The notes beneath the pieces were generated by a model. The model saw only the letters and a program-made list of their open reading frames with translations, was not told the DNA's origin and searched no databases. A stretch of DNA of 64,000 bases. It comes from Gracilariopsis chorda (Eukaryota > Rhodophyta > Florideophyceae > Gracilariales > Gracilariaceae). Positions within the stretch are counted from its first letter, which is position 1, and each line of letters starts with the position of its first letter. The DNA lies in assembly GCA_003194525.1 (NCBI GenBank), contig NBIV01000276.1, positions 43,466 through 107,465 on the forward strand. Direction: 5' to 3'. Position numbers and translations under genes: made by a program. Below are positions 10,893 to 20,170 of the stretch, one piece after another.

Positions 10893-12695
10893 TTAGTTTT
10901 CTGCCTTCGGCGGTGGGTTGGTTTCCTCAACAACGACTGCTTCATCCCGTTGACGGGGGTTTCTATACGCATAAGCGGGGGTTGCAACGGATGGTTGCGC
11001 GATCTCCCGAATCGGGGTGTATGAAGCTTGCCGTGCACGCGGGGTTTGTGGTAGGGCATGGGAAAAGTCCGTTTTAGCACGGAGGTAGGAAGCCGTCGGG
11101 ACGGAACGTTTCTCCTCTGGAGTGAGGGTCTCGTAGTTTGCCACCACCTTGGCCATATCCTTCAGTGAGCAGATACACTGAGGCGAGGTTTGGCCATGGG
11201 CATAACAAAGGTGGCAAATGAGAGCCAACACCGCGACACGCGGATTATTATTCCGAGTATCGGAGGAGCGAACCGCAGGGCGGGTGTCAGTCCATCCAGA
11301 CCGTTGATAACGGGATTGACCGTTTGAAAACGGGAGTCGTTGGGGTTGGACCCGACCGTTACCACCGTGTAGAATGCGATCTTCTGTTCCCGTATCACGG
11401 GTCATCTCCGTCGTTGACGGTAAATCGGTGGTTGGAATCGACACACCATCCCCCTGCACTAAATGCACGGTATCAAATCTCTGTCTAGGGTTCCCATACG
11501 CAGTGAGCGGGAGCGATGAGTAGTCGCTCTTCATCATCAACGCCTTGGCGGATTTAGACCGATTGTTTGGAGTTCTTGCACGAAGGGCATCCCCTTCCGC
11601 TCGAGCGTGTTGTAACAGCTCGAGATAGGTGATCCTCCGCTTATCCTCCCGATAACGGGTAACTAAACTCCGGATTGCCGGGTCAAGACCATCGATGAAC
11701 ATGGTAACGCGCTCCCCAGCGGGGTATACGTTACCACATCTGTGGAAAGCCTTGTTAAGGCGCACCGAGTAATCGGTCTCGGTCTCTCCAGCACGCTGGC
11801 GTGTATCTCGCAAAGCGAGGATAGCCTGCTGAATAGCGGTGTTTGTGGCGTAGGAATGCAGTAGATACTGCACCGCTTCCGGCCAGCAAGTAAGTCCTCC
11901 CTCGGAGGCGCGGGAAGATCCTCTGACAGAGTTGTATTGGTCCTCCGCCACTCCCCGTAAGAAATACGGTAAAGCCAAGTAGGCTTGTCCCTCATTCATA
12001 CCGAGGATATCGGCCTCCGCTACAAAGCGGGATAGGAAATTCAGTACTAGGACCGGATCCTCTCCAGTAAAATACTGGTTGCGGAGTGAGAGCTGCATTC
12101 GCTTAATGCATTCTCGCACCTTTCCCGTACCACGGGGCGTACGTCCAGGTGACGAATCTTCGAGCCGGTAGTACCGGTATGATAATAACGTCCGGTAATC
12201 TGGGTTTGTCAGCTTCAACTCCCAGAGCCCGGGGTGTCTTCTCCCCTTCTGGCGGGTTTGGATCACACCTTCAGTGGCCGATGACCGCTTCGAGCGGGAG
12301 GAGTAGCCTGGCTTCTCGTCCTCCGAGTCGGAGTCCGAGGAGCTCGACCTAACCGAATGGTTTCGGGATGAATCCGACGATGTCGAAGAATCAGAGTCCG
12401 AATATTTTCGGTCGTGTTTCCGTCGATGACGTCGTTTCTTCTTCCCAGCAAGCTGGTCGTTGTGCGATGCCTCGTTTACTGGATCATCCGGGGATGGTTT
12501 GTCCATGAGGACGAACTGCTCCAACATCTCCAGCCGGGCACCAATCCTATCAAATCGGGCTTCAACTCCTTCGATGAAGGTGGCGGGTTGCCCCATACTC
12601 TCCAACACGGAGTTGACATCAGACCGTAAAATACAGAGGTCCTCGGCAACCTCTTTCACATGGGTTGCCATAACCACCTCTTGGAGGGATTTCAA
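10893..12695 (-). pseudogene. Gypsy Gag capsid/nucleocapsid protein (frame-shifted 5' end)
   Basis: A 600-residue frame on minus. A Lys/Arg and Ser/Asp-rich segment lies near residues 85-150. A helical capsid region follows (MQLSLRNQYFTGEDPVLVLN, FVAEADILG, QAYLALPYFLRGVAEDQYNS, ETDYSVRLNKAFHRCGNV, RVTMFIDGLDPAIRSLV). A variant zinc knuckle CHLCYAHGQTSPQC follows, with the His two residues earlier than in CX2CX4HX4C. It would package element RNA. The relic at 21.7-24.1 kb aligns along most of its length. The real N-terminus is in another frame (12701-13036), so a frameshift near 12700 has cut this copy. Confidence 0.9.
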
Positions 12696-12700
12696 TTCCC

Positions 12701-13036
12701 CTACAAGGGTGTCGTGGGCAGTCCACAGGGCGCGGACCTGGGAATCCAGGGGTGTCCCCTGGGGGTGTTGTCGACCGTTCCACGGGATTTTGATACCGCG
12801 ACAGCGGGAGTCGATGCATCATTCCCCTGCAGGGGTGACAACAAGGGCAAAGGAGTGTTCCGGGGTTCCCGTGGTTGGTTTGAATTCCTCGAAGAGGGTC
12901 CACCAGCAAAGCTGGAGCCGGTCCGCTTCGGAATGCGCGATACGAACCGAACTTCGGGGACTTCTCCACCATCGTGGGAACGACTGCGGGTGACTGCACG
13001 CTCCGCATCGGAGGGTTGCCTGGACATGAGGAGCAA
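12701..13036 (-). pseudogene. Gag N-terminal segment in another frame
   Basis: A 111-residue minus frame (MSRQPSDAERAVTRSRSHDG, then Ser/Pro-rich) ends exactly where the main gag frame picks up LKSLQEVVMATHVKEVAEDL. The second gag copy reads across the same junction in one frame (LVREYPTFLEVVEENFVVHV, then TEDLRLIR), which supports a single-base lesion near 12700 in this copy. Confidence 0.7.
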
Positions 13037-13110
13037 CCGTCACGACGGAAACGATTCCGGAACTTCCGGGAAGTGGAAGACAAACCTCGAAAGAGGGAAA
13101 ACAAACACCG

Positions 13111-13129
13111 ATTCTAGGTCAGGAGACCA
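13111..13129 (-). other. Primer-binding site of the Gypsy element
   Basis: Three bases inside the 5' LTR, the minus strand reads TGGTCTCCTGACCTAGAAT. It begins TGG as expected for the complement of a tRNA CCA end, and its complement has the form of a tRNA 3' end with discriminator A and a seven-base acceptor strand TCAGGAG. I cannot name the tRNA. Confidence 0.75.
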
Positions 13130-13132
13130 CTT

Positions 13133-13965
13133 TGTGGTGCAATGCACCAAAGGGGAACAACACCGAAAGAGGTTCGGGATCTTCCTCTCACGAGGTGAAC
13201 CCAGTTGGGTAGAGCCCTCCCAGAGGTGTCACGGCGAAGCCGGTTTGTAAGACCAGGGACACCTGTCGCGACTTGCGCAGGGAGTTGAAGGCGAAGAATC
13301 GGTATCCGCGTGAGCGGAGTGTGATCCTCATTAGAGGTATGTTTCCACGTAAGTTGGGGTGTGTGGACGGATGCGCACACGAGGGCTGCGGGTAGCGGGA
13401 TGTACCACTCTGAAAGGGGGAAAGGAGGAAGAGTGAAGGGAAAGGAGGAAGAGTGGGCGAGGGTAAGTCGCGAGAGCGACGAACAAATACGGCAATGCCG
13501 GTGGACAGGACTCCCTATAGAGGGCGAAACACTAATGTGATTGGAACAATTACACTCCCAAGGATGAGTCTCTTTTGGTATGCAAGGGGGTTAGAGGTCC
13601 CGTGGTTCACGGCGTTTCCCTCCAAGGAGGAGTTGAGAACGCGCAGAAGCGGCAACAACTAGAGCCACCTCCCCAGGTTAGGGTCCCTTCTTGGGGAAGG
13701 TTTATTGGTGCGACGGCAGTGCGCCGTCGCACTAAGTACTAGCTTCCCAGAAATGGGTGTGAAAATAATAAATAAAACTAACAAAAACACTCCACATTCC
13801 GTGGCAACGCCCACTACTGTGGCCAAGCGCCAATTGACCCAAAACCATGTCCCACGTGGCCATATCCACCATTGTGAGGCGTAGTTCATATACACGCTAC
13901 ACAACCGATAATATCGGGAAAGCATTCAAGTACCAAGAATCCCTACCTGAGGGCGTCGCACTTTA
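13133..13965 (-). repeat. Gypsy LTR (5' LTR of the element)
   Basis: The partner of 4578-5400. It starts TG and ends TA in place of CA (terminal base changed). Near 13420-13455 it has a direct duplication of about 20 bases (AGGAGGAAGAGTG appears twice). Transcription of the element should start here, leftward. Confidence 0.93.
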
Positions 13966-13970
13966 GAAAA
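13966..13970. repeat. Target-site duplication (right) GAAAA
   Basis: Exact copy of the five bases before the left LTR (4573-4577). Confidence 0.9.
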
Positions 13971-14058
13971 AGGCGACAAATGTCACTCAGATGCGTGTAT
14001 TTCGGTTGCAAAGCTTCGAACTCAGCAAAAATACCAGTTCGTACTATTATTAGTATTA

Positions 14059-14108
14059 TCAGCTTATATGGTTGTGAATGGGAGTCCATTCACATCCACA
14101 TAAGCTGA
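14059..14108. repeat. 23-bp imperfect hairpin at the edge of the RPC2 fragment
   Basis: Arms 14059-14081 (TCAGCTTATATGG and on) and 14086-14108 pair with two mismatches around a GAGT loop. The first recognisable RPC2 codons lie inside it, so it marks the 5' truncation point of the gene fragment. Confidence 0.8.
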
Positions 14109-15765
14109 CGGTCTACCTTCGAGATATGAGAAGAACCGGTGCTATTGGAGAGTATGTGATCGTCTTTGAACAACCTGAGCACAAAATCGTTCACATGGCT
14201 TGTGATGGAGGTAGAGTTACAACAACGCTTGTCATCGTTGATACCGAGACAGGCATGCCTCGGGTTCGAGAAAAGCACGTGAAAAAAGTTCTGAAGGGTC
14301 TCATGGGTTGGAAGGATCTCTTGCAAGAAGGATTGATAGAATGCTTGGATGTGAACGAAGAGAACAACACATTTATCGCAACTTACGAAAAAGATATTGA
14401 ACATGGGAAAACCACGCATCTTCAAATAGCTCCATGGACGATTCTAGGAATCTGTGCAGGCTTGATTCCCTATCCAAATCGTAATCAATCACCGCGTAAT
14501 ACGTATCAATGCGATATGGGAAAGCAAGCAATTGTTGCGATAGCATACAACCAACATATGCGAACTGATAACCTGCTCTACCTACTCAGCTATACGGAAC
14601 GGCCTTTGGTGCAAACAAAACAAATACCTATTGTCGGATTTGAACGACTGCCGGGAGGGCAAAACGCTTCCTCAATGGTAATGTCATAAGGTGGCTATGA
14701 CATTGAAGATGCAGTTGAATTGAATAGGGCATCTATCCATCGGGGATACGGACGTTGCATAATAACTAGAAAGCATGCCACTGGTTGTCGCCGATATCCC
14801 AATGGAAAATGTGACAGAATCATGCCTGCCCCAGAGGACCCCTTCCGAAAAGAGGAAAACTCAAATAGTGGCCGCCCAAAGGTTCATCTGTTTTACTCTT
14901 CTCTGGATTTGAACGGTAATGTTGCTCCAGGTGAGCAGCTTTCGAAAGGAATTGGTGTTTGTGAACAAGGAAGTGCCGCGTGTGGGATTAACAAATGTAC
15001 CTGGGGGTACAAGCGCCGTCTCCTACCGGCCGCAGGGCTTTAAAATCAAGGGTGCGTCACCAGTTGTTTGTGACAAGGTTCTCCTAACAAGCAATGATCA
15101 CGATCATGTGCTTGTGAGAGTAGTGTTGAGGGAAACGCGACGGCCTGAAATTGGAGACAAGTCTTCATCTCGGTATGGACAGAAAGGTGTGTGTGGATTG
15201 ATAGTTTCCCAGGAAGATATGCCATTTTCAGACAAAGCAATATTCTAGACCTGATCATGAACCCTCGCAGGTTTCCAAGTCGCATGAATGTAGGGAAGAT
15301 GGTAGAGTTTTTTGCGGGGAAGGCTGGTGTATTCGAGGGACATTGCGGAGACGGCACGGCATTCCACGATGACAAGATTGAAGTATGTGCTGTCAGCCTG
15401 GTACGAGCCAGATACAACTGCAATGGGAAAGACTTTGTATATAGTGGCACGTCTGGAGAACCACTTCGGGCGTTTGTGTTTTCCGGTCCAATTTTCTATC
15501 AAAAGCTGAAGCACATCGTGAAAGACAAAATTCATGCTCGGGCAAGAGGGCTGCGTGCGATGTTGACTCGGCAGCCTACTGAGGGTCGAAGTAGAGATGG
15601 AGGGCTACGTCTAGGAGAAATGGAACGAGATTGTCTAATCGGTTACGGCGCTTCCATGCCACTAATGGAACGGCTAGTGGTTTCTTCGGACGAATTTACG
15701 GTGCATGATTGCAAGAAGTGTGGATTAACTGCATATAAAGAATGGTGTCAGACTTTTGTAGTATG
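14078..15765 (+). pseudogene. RPC2: RNA polymerase III second-largest subunit (RPC2) fragment
   Basis: Strong similarity to the middle and C-terminal parts of RPC2/Rpb2 proteins: DGGRVTTTLVIVD, ICAGLIPYPNRNQSPRNTYQCDMGKQA, the PGGQNA motif, then [41 protein letters not shown]-type core, [39 protein letters not shown] and the zinc region [15 protein letters not shown]. The subunit forms one wall of the Pol III active centre in the nucleus. A TAA replaces the Tyr codon expected in MSYSGYDIEDA (near 14687), and frameshifts lie near 14950 and 15240. The N-terminal half of the gene is missing, and the end is cut before the last zinc-binding residues. It is a duplicated fragment, not a working gene. 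Confidence 0.93.
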
Positions 15766-15967
15766 TCCAATGAAACGAAGCAACTTTTGGATGCGAATAC
15801 CTACATGCCCGGTGATCATGCAAAGTACCCTTATTTCTTCATTCAACTTTCGGAGAACGAAGAGCGTGATTTTGACGGCCAACTCGTGTCCGATGCCGTA
15901 GTCCAATATCTTCTTACTCACACAGTTACTCATATTTTTGTACAGACTCATGGCTGGAACACCCCAC

Positions 15968-16063
15968 GTGAGTTTACGCTTGCTTTCTACCCGTTTCCGC
16001 TGAAAATGTATTTGGTGCTAACTTGGCACACATCTAATCGTGTGTCACTTCCTGTGCATGTAG
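15968..16063 (+). other. Spliceosomal intron (96 bp)
   Basis: GTGAGT donor after NTP codons, TGCTAAC branch site at 16016-16022 and a TAG acceptor. Removing it leaves the hydrolase reading NTPPDKAVAVAFTYF. Its length is a multiple of three, so retention would also keep the frame. Confidence 0.75.
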
Positions 16064-16971
16064 CGGACAAGGCCGTTGCTGTAGCTTTCACGTATTTTAT
16101 GGGTGGCATGCAAGATGATAAGGCCATGCCAGATCCTTCAGATGATTTCCAGCCCATCTTCGTGGCCTTTATATGGCCGGCTCTACCGATCGAATTTGGA
16201 AGGACAGATGACGCTCTCACCAAGGCGCAACTGTTCACGAACAGCGAAAGAGAACAAGGTGAAGACTGGCAAATTGCCCGCGCTTGCGATGCTGCTGAGC
16301 GTGCTCAACGAAGATCCGGATGACGATGATCTCAAGCAAGCCATGCGTAGTTTGGTCGTTGAAAGCCGTGTCGACGATAACGATGACGAAGAGGACCCGG
16401 ACACCGTTGTTGAGCGAGAACAAGAAGTTTCACGTCAGCAAGGATCACAGGAAGTGGTTGAGAACCGCGGTCTTAACAATATATTCACCACTGTGATGCG
16501 TCCATTTGAAACCGTTGTGTTTGGCAGGCTCATGAAACGCGGACAGAGAGTTGGTCATGTCATGGGGAGCGTTCTTGGTAAACTAATGAAGGCTACCGAA
16601 GACAGAAGGAAGGTCTGTGTGATGGCCAATTCGTTGGGTGCCCAAGTTTTGTGTGGCTTGTTAAACAGGCCACATCAACTACCGTATAAGATTCACACCA
16701 TTTTCTTCGTGCAGGGTGCGATCGCCAAGGACTGGTTCCACCCGGGGGCCAAGTACGGATATGTTCATGAAGTCGTGGCTGGACCTGTATTATGCACGTA
16801 CAGTCAACGTGACCTCCTTCTTCGTAACATATTTGGTTGGTTCCACGGCATTGCTATTGGATTTGATGGTACCCCGATTGGTCAGATGATACGCATGAAG
16901 CATTTGCATGAAGTCGCGGATGATCCTTACGGTTTCGGTTGTGAAGCATGGAACAACGTAGATGGAACAGA

Positions 16972-17112
16972 GTAAGTTTCCTTTTGCATCTTATGCATTG
17001 CATATTTTCAATGTGCCTAGGCGTCATGTAGCACATCAGAAGCGACCCACAATTCTAAGGCTTGTGATCTCATGTACTTCATTTGCGACCAAATGTATTT
17101 TGTACTGAACAG
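16972..17112 (+). other. Spliceosomal intron (141 bp)
   Basis: GTAAGT donor and CAG acceptor. Splicing joins NNVDGTE to FIDEGNAVAGGNSDF, whereas reading through ends at TAA within the donor. This is good evidence that the hydrolase gene is a eukaryotic nuclear gene. Confidence 0.8.
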
Positions 17113-17440
17113 GTTTATTGATGAGGGAAATGCAGTCGCAGGCGGTAATAGCGACTTCAAAGAACACGAAACGACCAGTTTATACTAGTCCGCCATCAAG
17201 ACGGAGCTCGATGATTCCCAGTACGACTTGGATTATCTCATCAACAGAAACACAAAATTCTTTCATTATCGTCACTGTACGATGGTTATGGCCGATATAT
17301 TAGTGTACAGGTATATACGTGCCGTCGATTCCTGTTCAAGTTGAAGGAGTCAGAAAAAGAAGCGCTCGAGGCTTTTGTTTATGATCCGAAAGTACTAGTA
17401 AAAGAATTCTTTCTAGTCTACATCCGGTGTGCTCAACAGA

Positions 17441-18542
17441 GAGCAGTCCCTCTGACCTCCTAATCTATCCTAAGGTTATGAGAGACTGTGGTTCAGCAGT
17501 TCCATTGTGTAGAGCAGTGGATTTCTTTACATTCCATGTCGTCCACGGATGCCCACCTTCCCAGCTTTCCACTCCTTGCTCCCTCCATCCTAAGTCTAAA
17601 AGAGAAAGCAAATGATTGAAACGCTGCTCGCGGTTTATTTATCGGTCAATGCCACTCAGCAGATTCTCATGGTCCCCCTCCCCTCAGTACACTAAGCCTT
17701 CCACAGTAGAGGTCTTACCGCTTTTAAACCGGTCTACTAGCAGCCCGACAACCCTGTAGAGTCAGTGTAACTGTCCCCAGGCAGAGTGAAGCTGCGAAGC
17801 TGTCACACTCTGCCCATCCCACGAACATGCTGAAACCTTGCTCTCAGACTTCCAAAACTGGATATTGCCATCAGTTCACACCGTATGGGTCCCCCCCTGG
17901 TAATTTTGATATGTGTTGGGCCGATCTCCACCAGCAAGACGTCTATTAACCCACGACTTCAATCATCGATGGTGCCAAGACTCTGTCTGTTTCCAGTAAA
18001 TGGTGCAATTTTCTACACCCCCAACGCCACTATGACTTGATCTATTGCCACGGTCGATCCTGATAAAGATTCTTTTACGGACAAAGGTGTTGCCAAAAAC
18101 TACAGCACGTGTGGTACGGTTAAACTATGTCAATGCTCTACATGTAATAATGTCACCGTATCTGTCCCGCTTAAGCATAGCGAAAAGTTTACAATCTCCG
18201 ATAGATGTATCTTGCAGACATCGCATTTAGGTGACGTTCCATAACATTCAGAACGTTCGGTGCCATAAGAAAGTGAAAAGTCTTGGCTCCGGTTCGATCA
18301 GTCCCTCCATCCCTTCCTTCTTTTAACAAACTGACCAAACTCGGTTTTTGAATCGGTCGTCAATTTCCAAGCAGACGTTGGGATACATTTCATCATTAAT
18401 CGTTCGATACCATTTCGATCAGAGAAACAACAACAGTTGCTTCATGACTGGGCCATTTTGCCAAAGCCATCCTGTTGCTTGTTGATAGACGTTCTTCTAC
18501 GCAAAGGATTGTGGACGATGTGGTGAAGAAAATCATGTCACG
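17441..18542. other. No gene seen
   Basis: Only short frames without recognisable domains. I see no repeats or RNA genes. Confidence 0.5.
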
Positions 18543-19410
18543 TTAATCAGTTACATGGCGCCAATCCGCTTGGACAATGGGAGAAAACAGAGATTTGGCC
18601 ATAACCTGTAAACCATAAGCACCACGCACCACAACGTCAAAATAAGGCACTTCAGTTAGCTCAATGTCCTTCTCAGCTCCAGCTTCACGCAACTGTTCTA
18701 TACACTTGGACTGATTGTCAATAATACGTCTGACAAACGCGGTAGCGGCAGTATCGCCAATAATCTGATTGATAATAAGGTTCTCAACCATAACACAGTC
18801 CTTCTCCAACGACTTCACCAACCTCTCACTCTCCGCCATAGCCAAACCAGTCATTACAGTAACAACAGCAAACTGAGTACGTTTTTTATCCCTTACCAAG
18901 TCCCTCAGCTCTTCCATGTTCTCCCGCAATCGTTGTACTCATTTTGCAGCCTTATCTACAGCATCAGGTTTTCCATCCTTTCTACGGATAACACTGCGCA
19001 GCTTGTCAATTACCGAGTCCAGTCGGTTCTTGAGTCGAATAACCTTTCCCAAAAGCGTATCCAGAAACTCTGGAAAACTCAACAGACGTAACGTGTGACC
19101 GGTCACCGCAGTATCCACGTCAACGCGGTCAAAATCGCCAAACTTGACGAGTTCCATAACCTGCGTAAGCGCAACAAGTTCGTCAATCCCGGGCGGCGCA
19201 TTATCCAAATGTGCAGCAAACTCCTCCAACCCCAGCTTCCTTGCAATATCGACACCGGCACCACGCCTACCCTTCGTAACAAAATCATTAGCCAGCATTA
19301 CAAAATCCTTGATAGCTCCCTCAGTGTCAATTTCCATTGAGAATAACTCACCCCCTGCACCATCCAGGGAAACTGGCGCACCCCCATCGCCTTCACGCGG
19401 TGTGCATGAC
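18543..19410 (-). pseudogene. GET3/ArsA-type ATPase, C-terminal fragment
   Basis: Reads on minus as LFSMEIDTEGAIKDF, PPGIDELVALTQVMELV, DTAVTGHTLRLLSFPEFLD, LLGKVIRLKNRL, RTQFAVVTVMTGLAMAESERL, ENLIINQII. These match the second part of GET3/TRC40 (ArsA) ATPases, which deliver tail-anchored proteins to membranes. The switch motif normally written DTAPTGHTLR has Val for Pro. A TGA at 18939-18941 interrupts the frame (KAAK, stop, VQRLRENMEEL). The P-loop part at the N-terminus is missing: coding fades above 19410, where stops begin. Resemblance to plastid-type GET3 of algae and plants is my impression only. Confidence 0.85.
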
Positions 19411-19462
19411 TTCTCTCACGATTTTCATCCAAGGCGCCGAAGCAAGGACTTCCCAGTGGTAC

Positions 19463-20170
19463 TTACTGTAACTTCCGACCCAACATGTCCATAATATTAA
19501 GAAACTTGTTTCGCTCTTCCATTGCCTGTATACGCTGGCGCTTTTCCAACTCGAAGCGCTGCTGATGAAGTTTTAAACGCTGTAAAGATTCTTTCTGTTG
19601 TAATTCAAACTTCTCCCGCTCTATTTCCACGTGATCTGCATCCAGCCACTGCCGCTTCTTAGCTTGTTTGATAAGAAAAGTACTGATTGCATCATCGGAA
19701 GTTGATGGTTTTGACTTCTTCATTCTTTTTTTTGGCGGGAACCTTTGACTCTTGAGTCCTGGTACTATCACTACGATCCGTTATACTAAAGCGCTTAAGC
19801 GCTCTCTCTCTTATGGACTCACCCGCTCGTATTAACTGCTGCTCGTTCATGTTCTGCTCTTCTTTCATTAGCCTTGTTGTCTCTGCTCTTTCATCCATTT
19901 CTAGTATTAAATCATCCAACAGCGATTCCTTTTCTCCATATGTTTCCGCTATTCCGGAAAATGCCATATTTATCGTATTATCTGCTCTTCGCATGGAAAC
20001 AAGACGTTTGCATCTATCTATCAGAGTCTTAGTTGATGGGTGATTCATTTAAATAAAAACAGTACATGGTACGCGCTTCAGGAACGTTTCAAGAACTCTT
20101 TTCTAAACGGATTCCAGTTCTCCCCATTTTGGAATGTGAGCGTCTTCTTTCCGAACAGCCCGTGGAAGGA
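19463..20170 (-). pseudogene. Myb/SANT-like and coiled-coil protein remnant
   Basis: Two minus frames joined by a frameshift near 19730. The upstream one (HPSTKTLIDRCKRLVSMRRADNTIN, ERAETTRLMKEEQN, ALKRFSITDRSDS) looks like the back half of a trihelix/Myb-type transposon protein; the downstream one is Gln/Lys/Glu-rich coiled coil (EREKFELQQKESLQRLKLHQQ, then ERNKFLNIMDMLG). A degraded WN-containing stretch before 20048 may be the DNA-binding start. Such proteins accompany Harbinger-like elements, as at 1824-2861, but sequence similarity between the two is limited to general layout. Confidence 0.5.

Larger units (their letters stand above)
4578..13965 (-). mobile_element. Full-length Ty3/Gypsy chromovirus, minus strand, 9388 bp
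   Basis: The element has two LTRs (4578-5400 and 13133-13965), a GAAAA duplication on both sides, a primer-binding site next to the right LTR and a polypurine tract next to the left LTR. Minus-strand order is gag, protease, reverse transcriptase, RNase H, integrase, chromodomain, which defines a chromovirus. Gag and pol are spread over several frames with two in-frame stops (TAA 9832-9834, TGA 8188-8190) and at least three frameshifts, so this copy is not autonomous. In the first ~119 LTR bases I count five mismatches between the two LTRs, so the insertion is not recent. The DNA is unusually full of perfect short hairpins (see findings). Confidence 0.95.
15742..17440 (+). pseudogene. Alpha/beta-hydrolase (lipase/esterase-like) gene with introns, frameshifted
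   Basis: Starts [20 protein letters not shown] a few bases inside the RPC2 remnant. It contains THIFVQTHGWNTP, the oxyanion-hole HGWNTP of bacterial-type lipase/DUF900-like hydrolases, and MANSLGAQVLCGLL, a nucleophile elbow in which the usual GHSLG is ANSLG. An acidic low-complexity insert lies between (DPDDDDLKQ to EEDPDTVVERE). Introns at 15968-16063 and 16972-17112 restore sensible joins. A +1 frameshift near 16250-16280 and a TAG at 17186-17188 break it, with coding character continuing to about 17440. Substrate is unknown. The introns show it came by DNA duplication, not through mRNA. Confidence 0.75.

Noticed and set aside
10691-11077. Plus-strand open frame antisense to gag that resembles a plus/minus frame near 23766-24089
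   Set aside because: The similarity follows from the two gag copies being homologous DNA. The sense strand carries the conserved polyprotein, so the antisense frame is a shadow.
14059-14108. Hairpin as the terminal inverted repeat of a transposon carrying RPC2
   Set aside because: Both arms are adjacent, and no partner copy was seen at the other end of the RPC2/hydrolase block.
19410-19470. STTGKSLLRRLG on minus, P-loop-like, close to the GET3 fragment
   Set aside because: It is too near the LFSMEID segment (GET3 has a longer gap), in a region with stops, and lacks the GKGGVGKT form.
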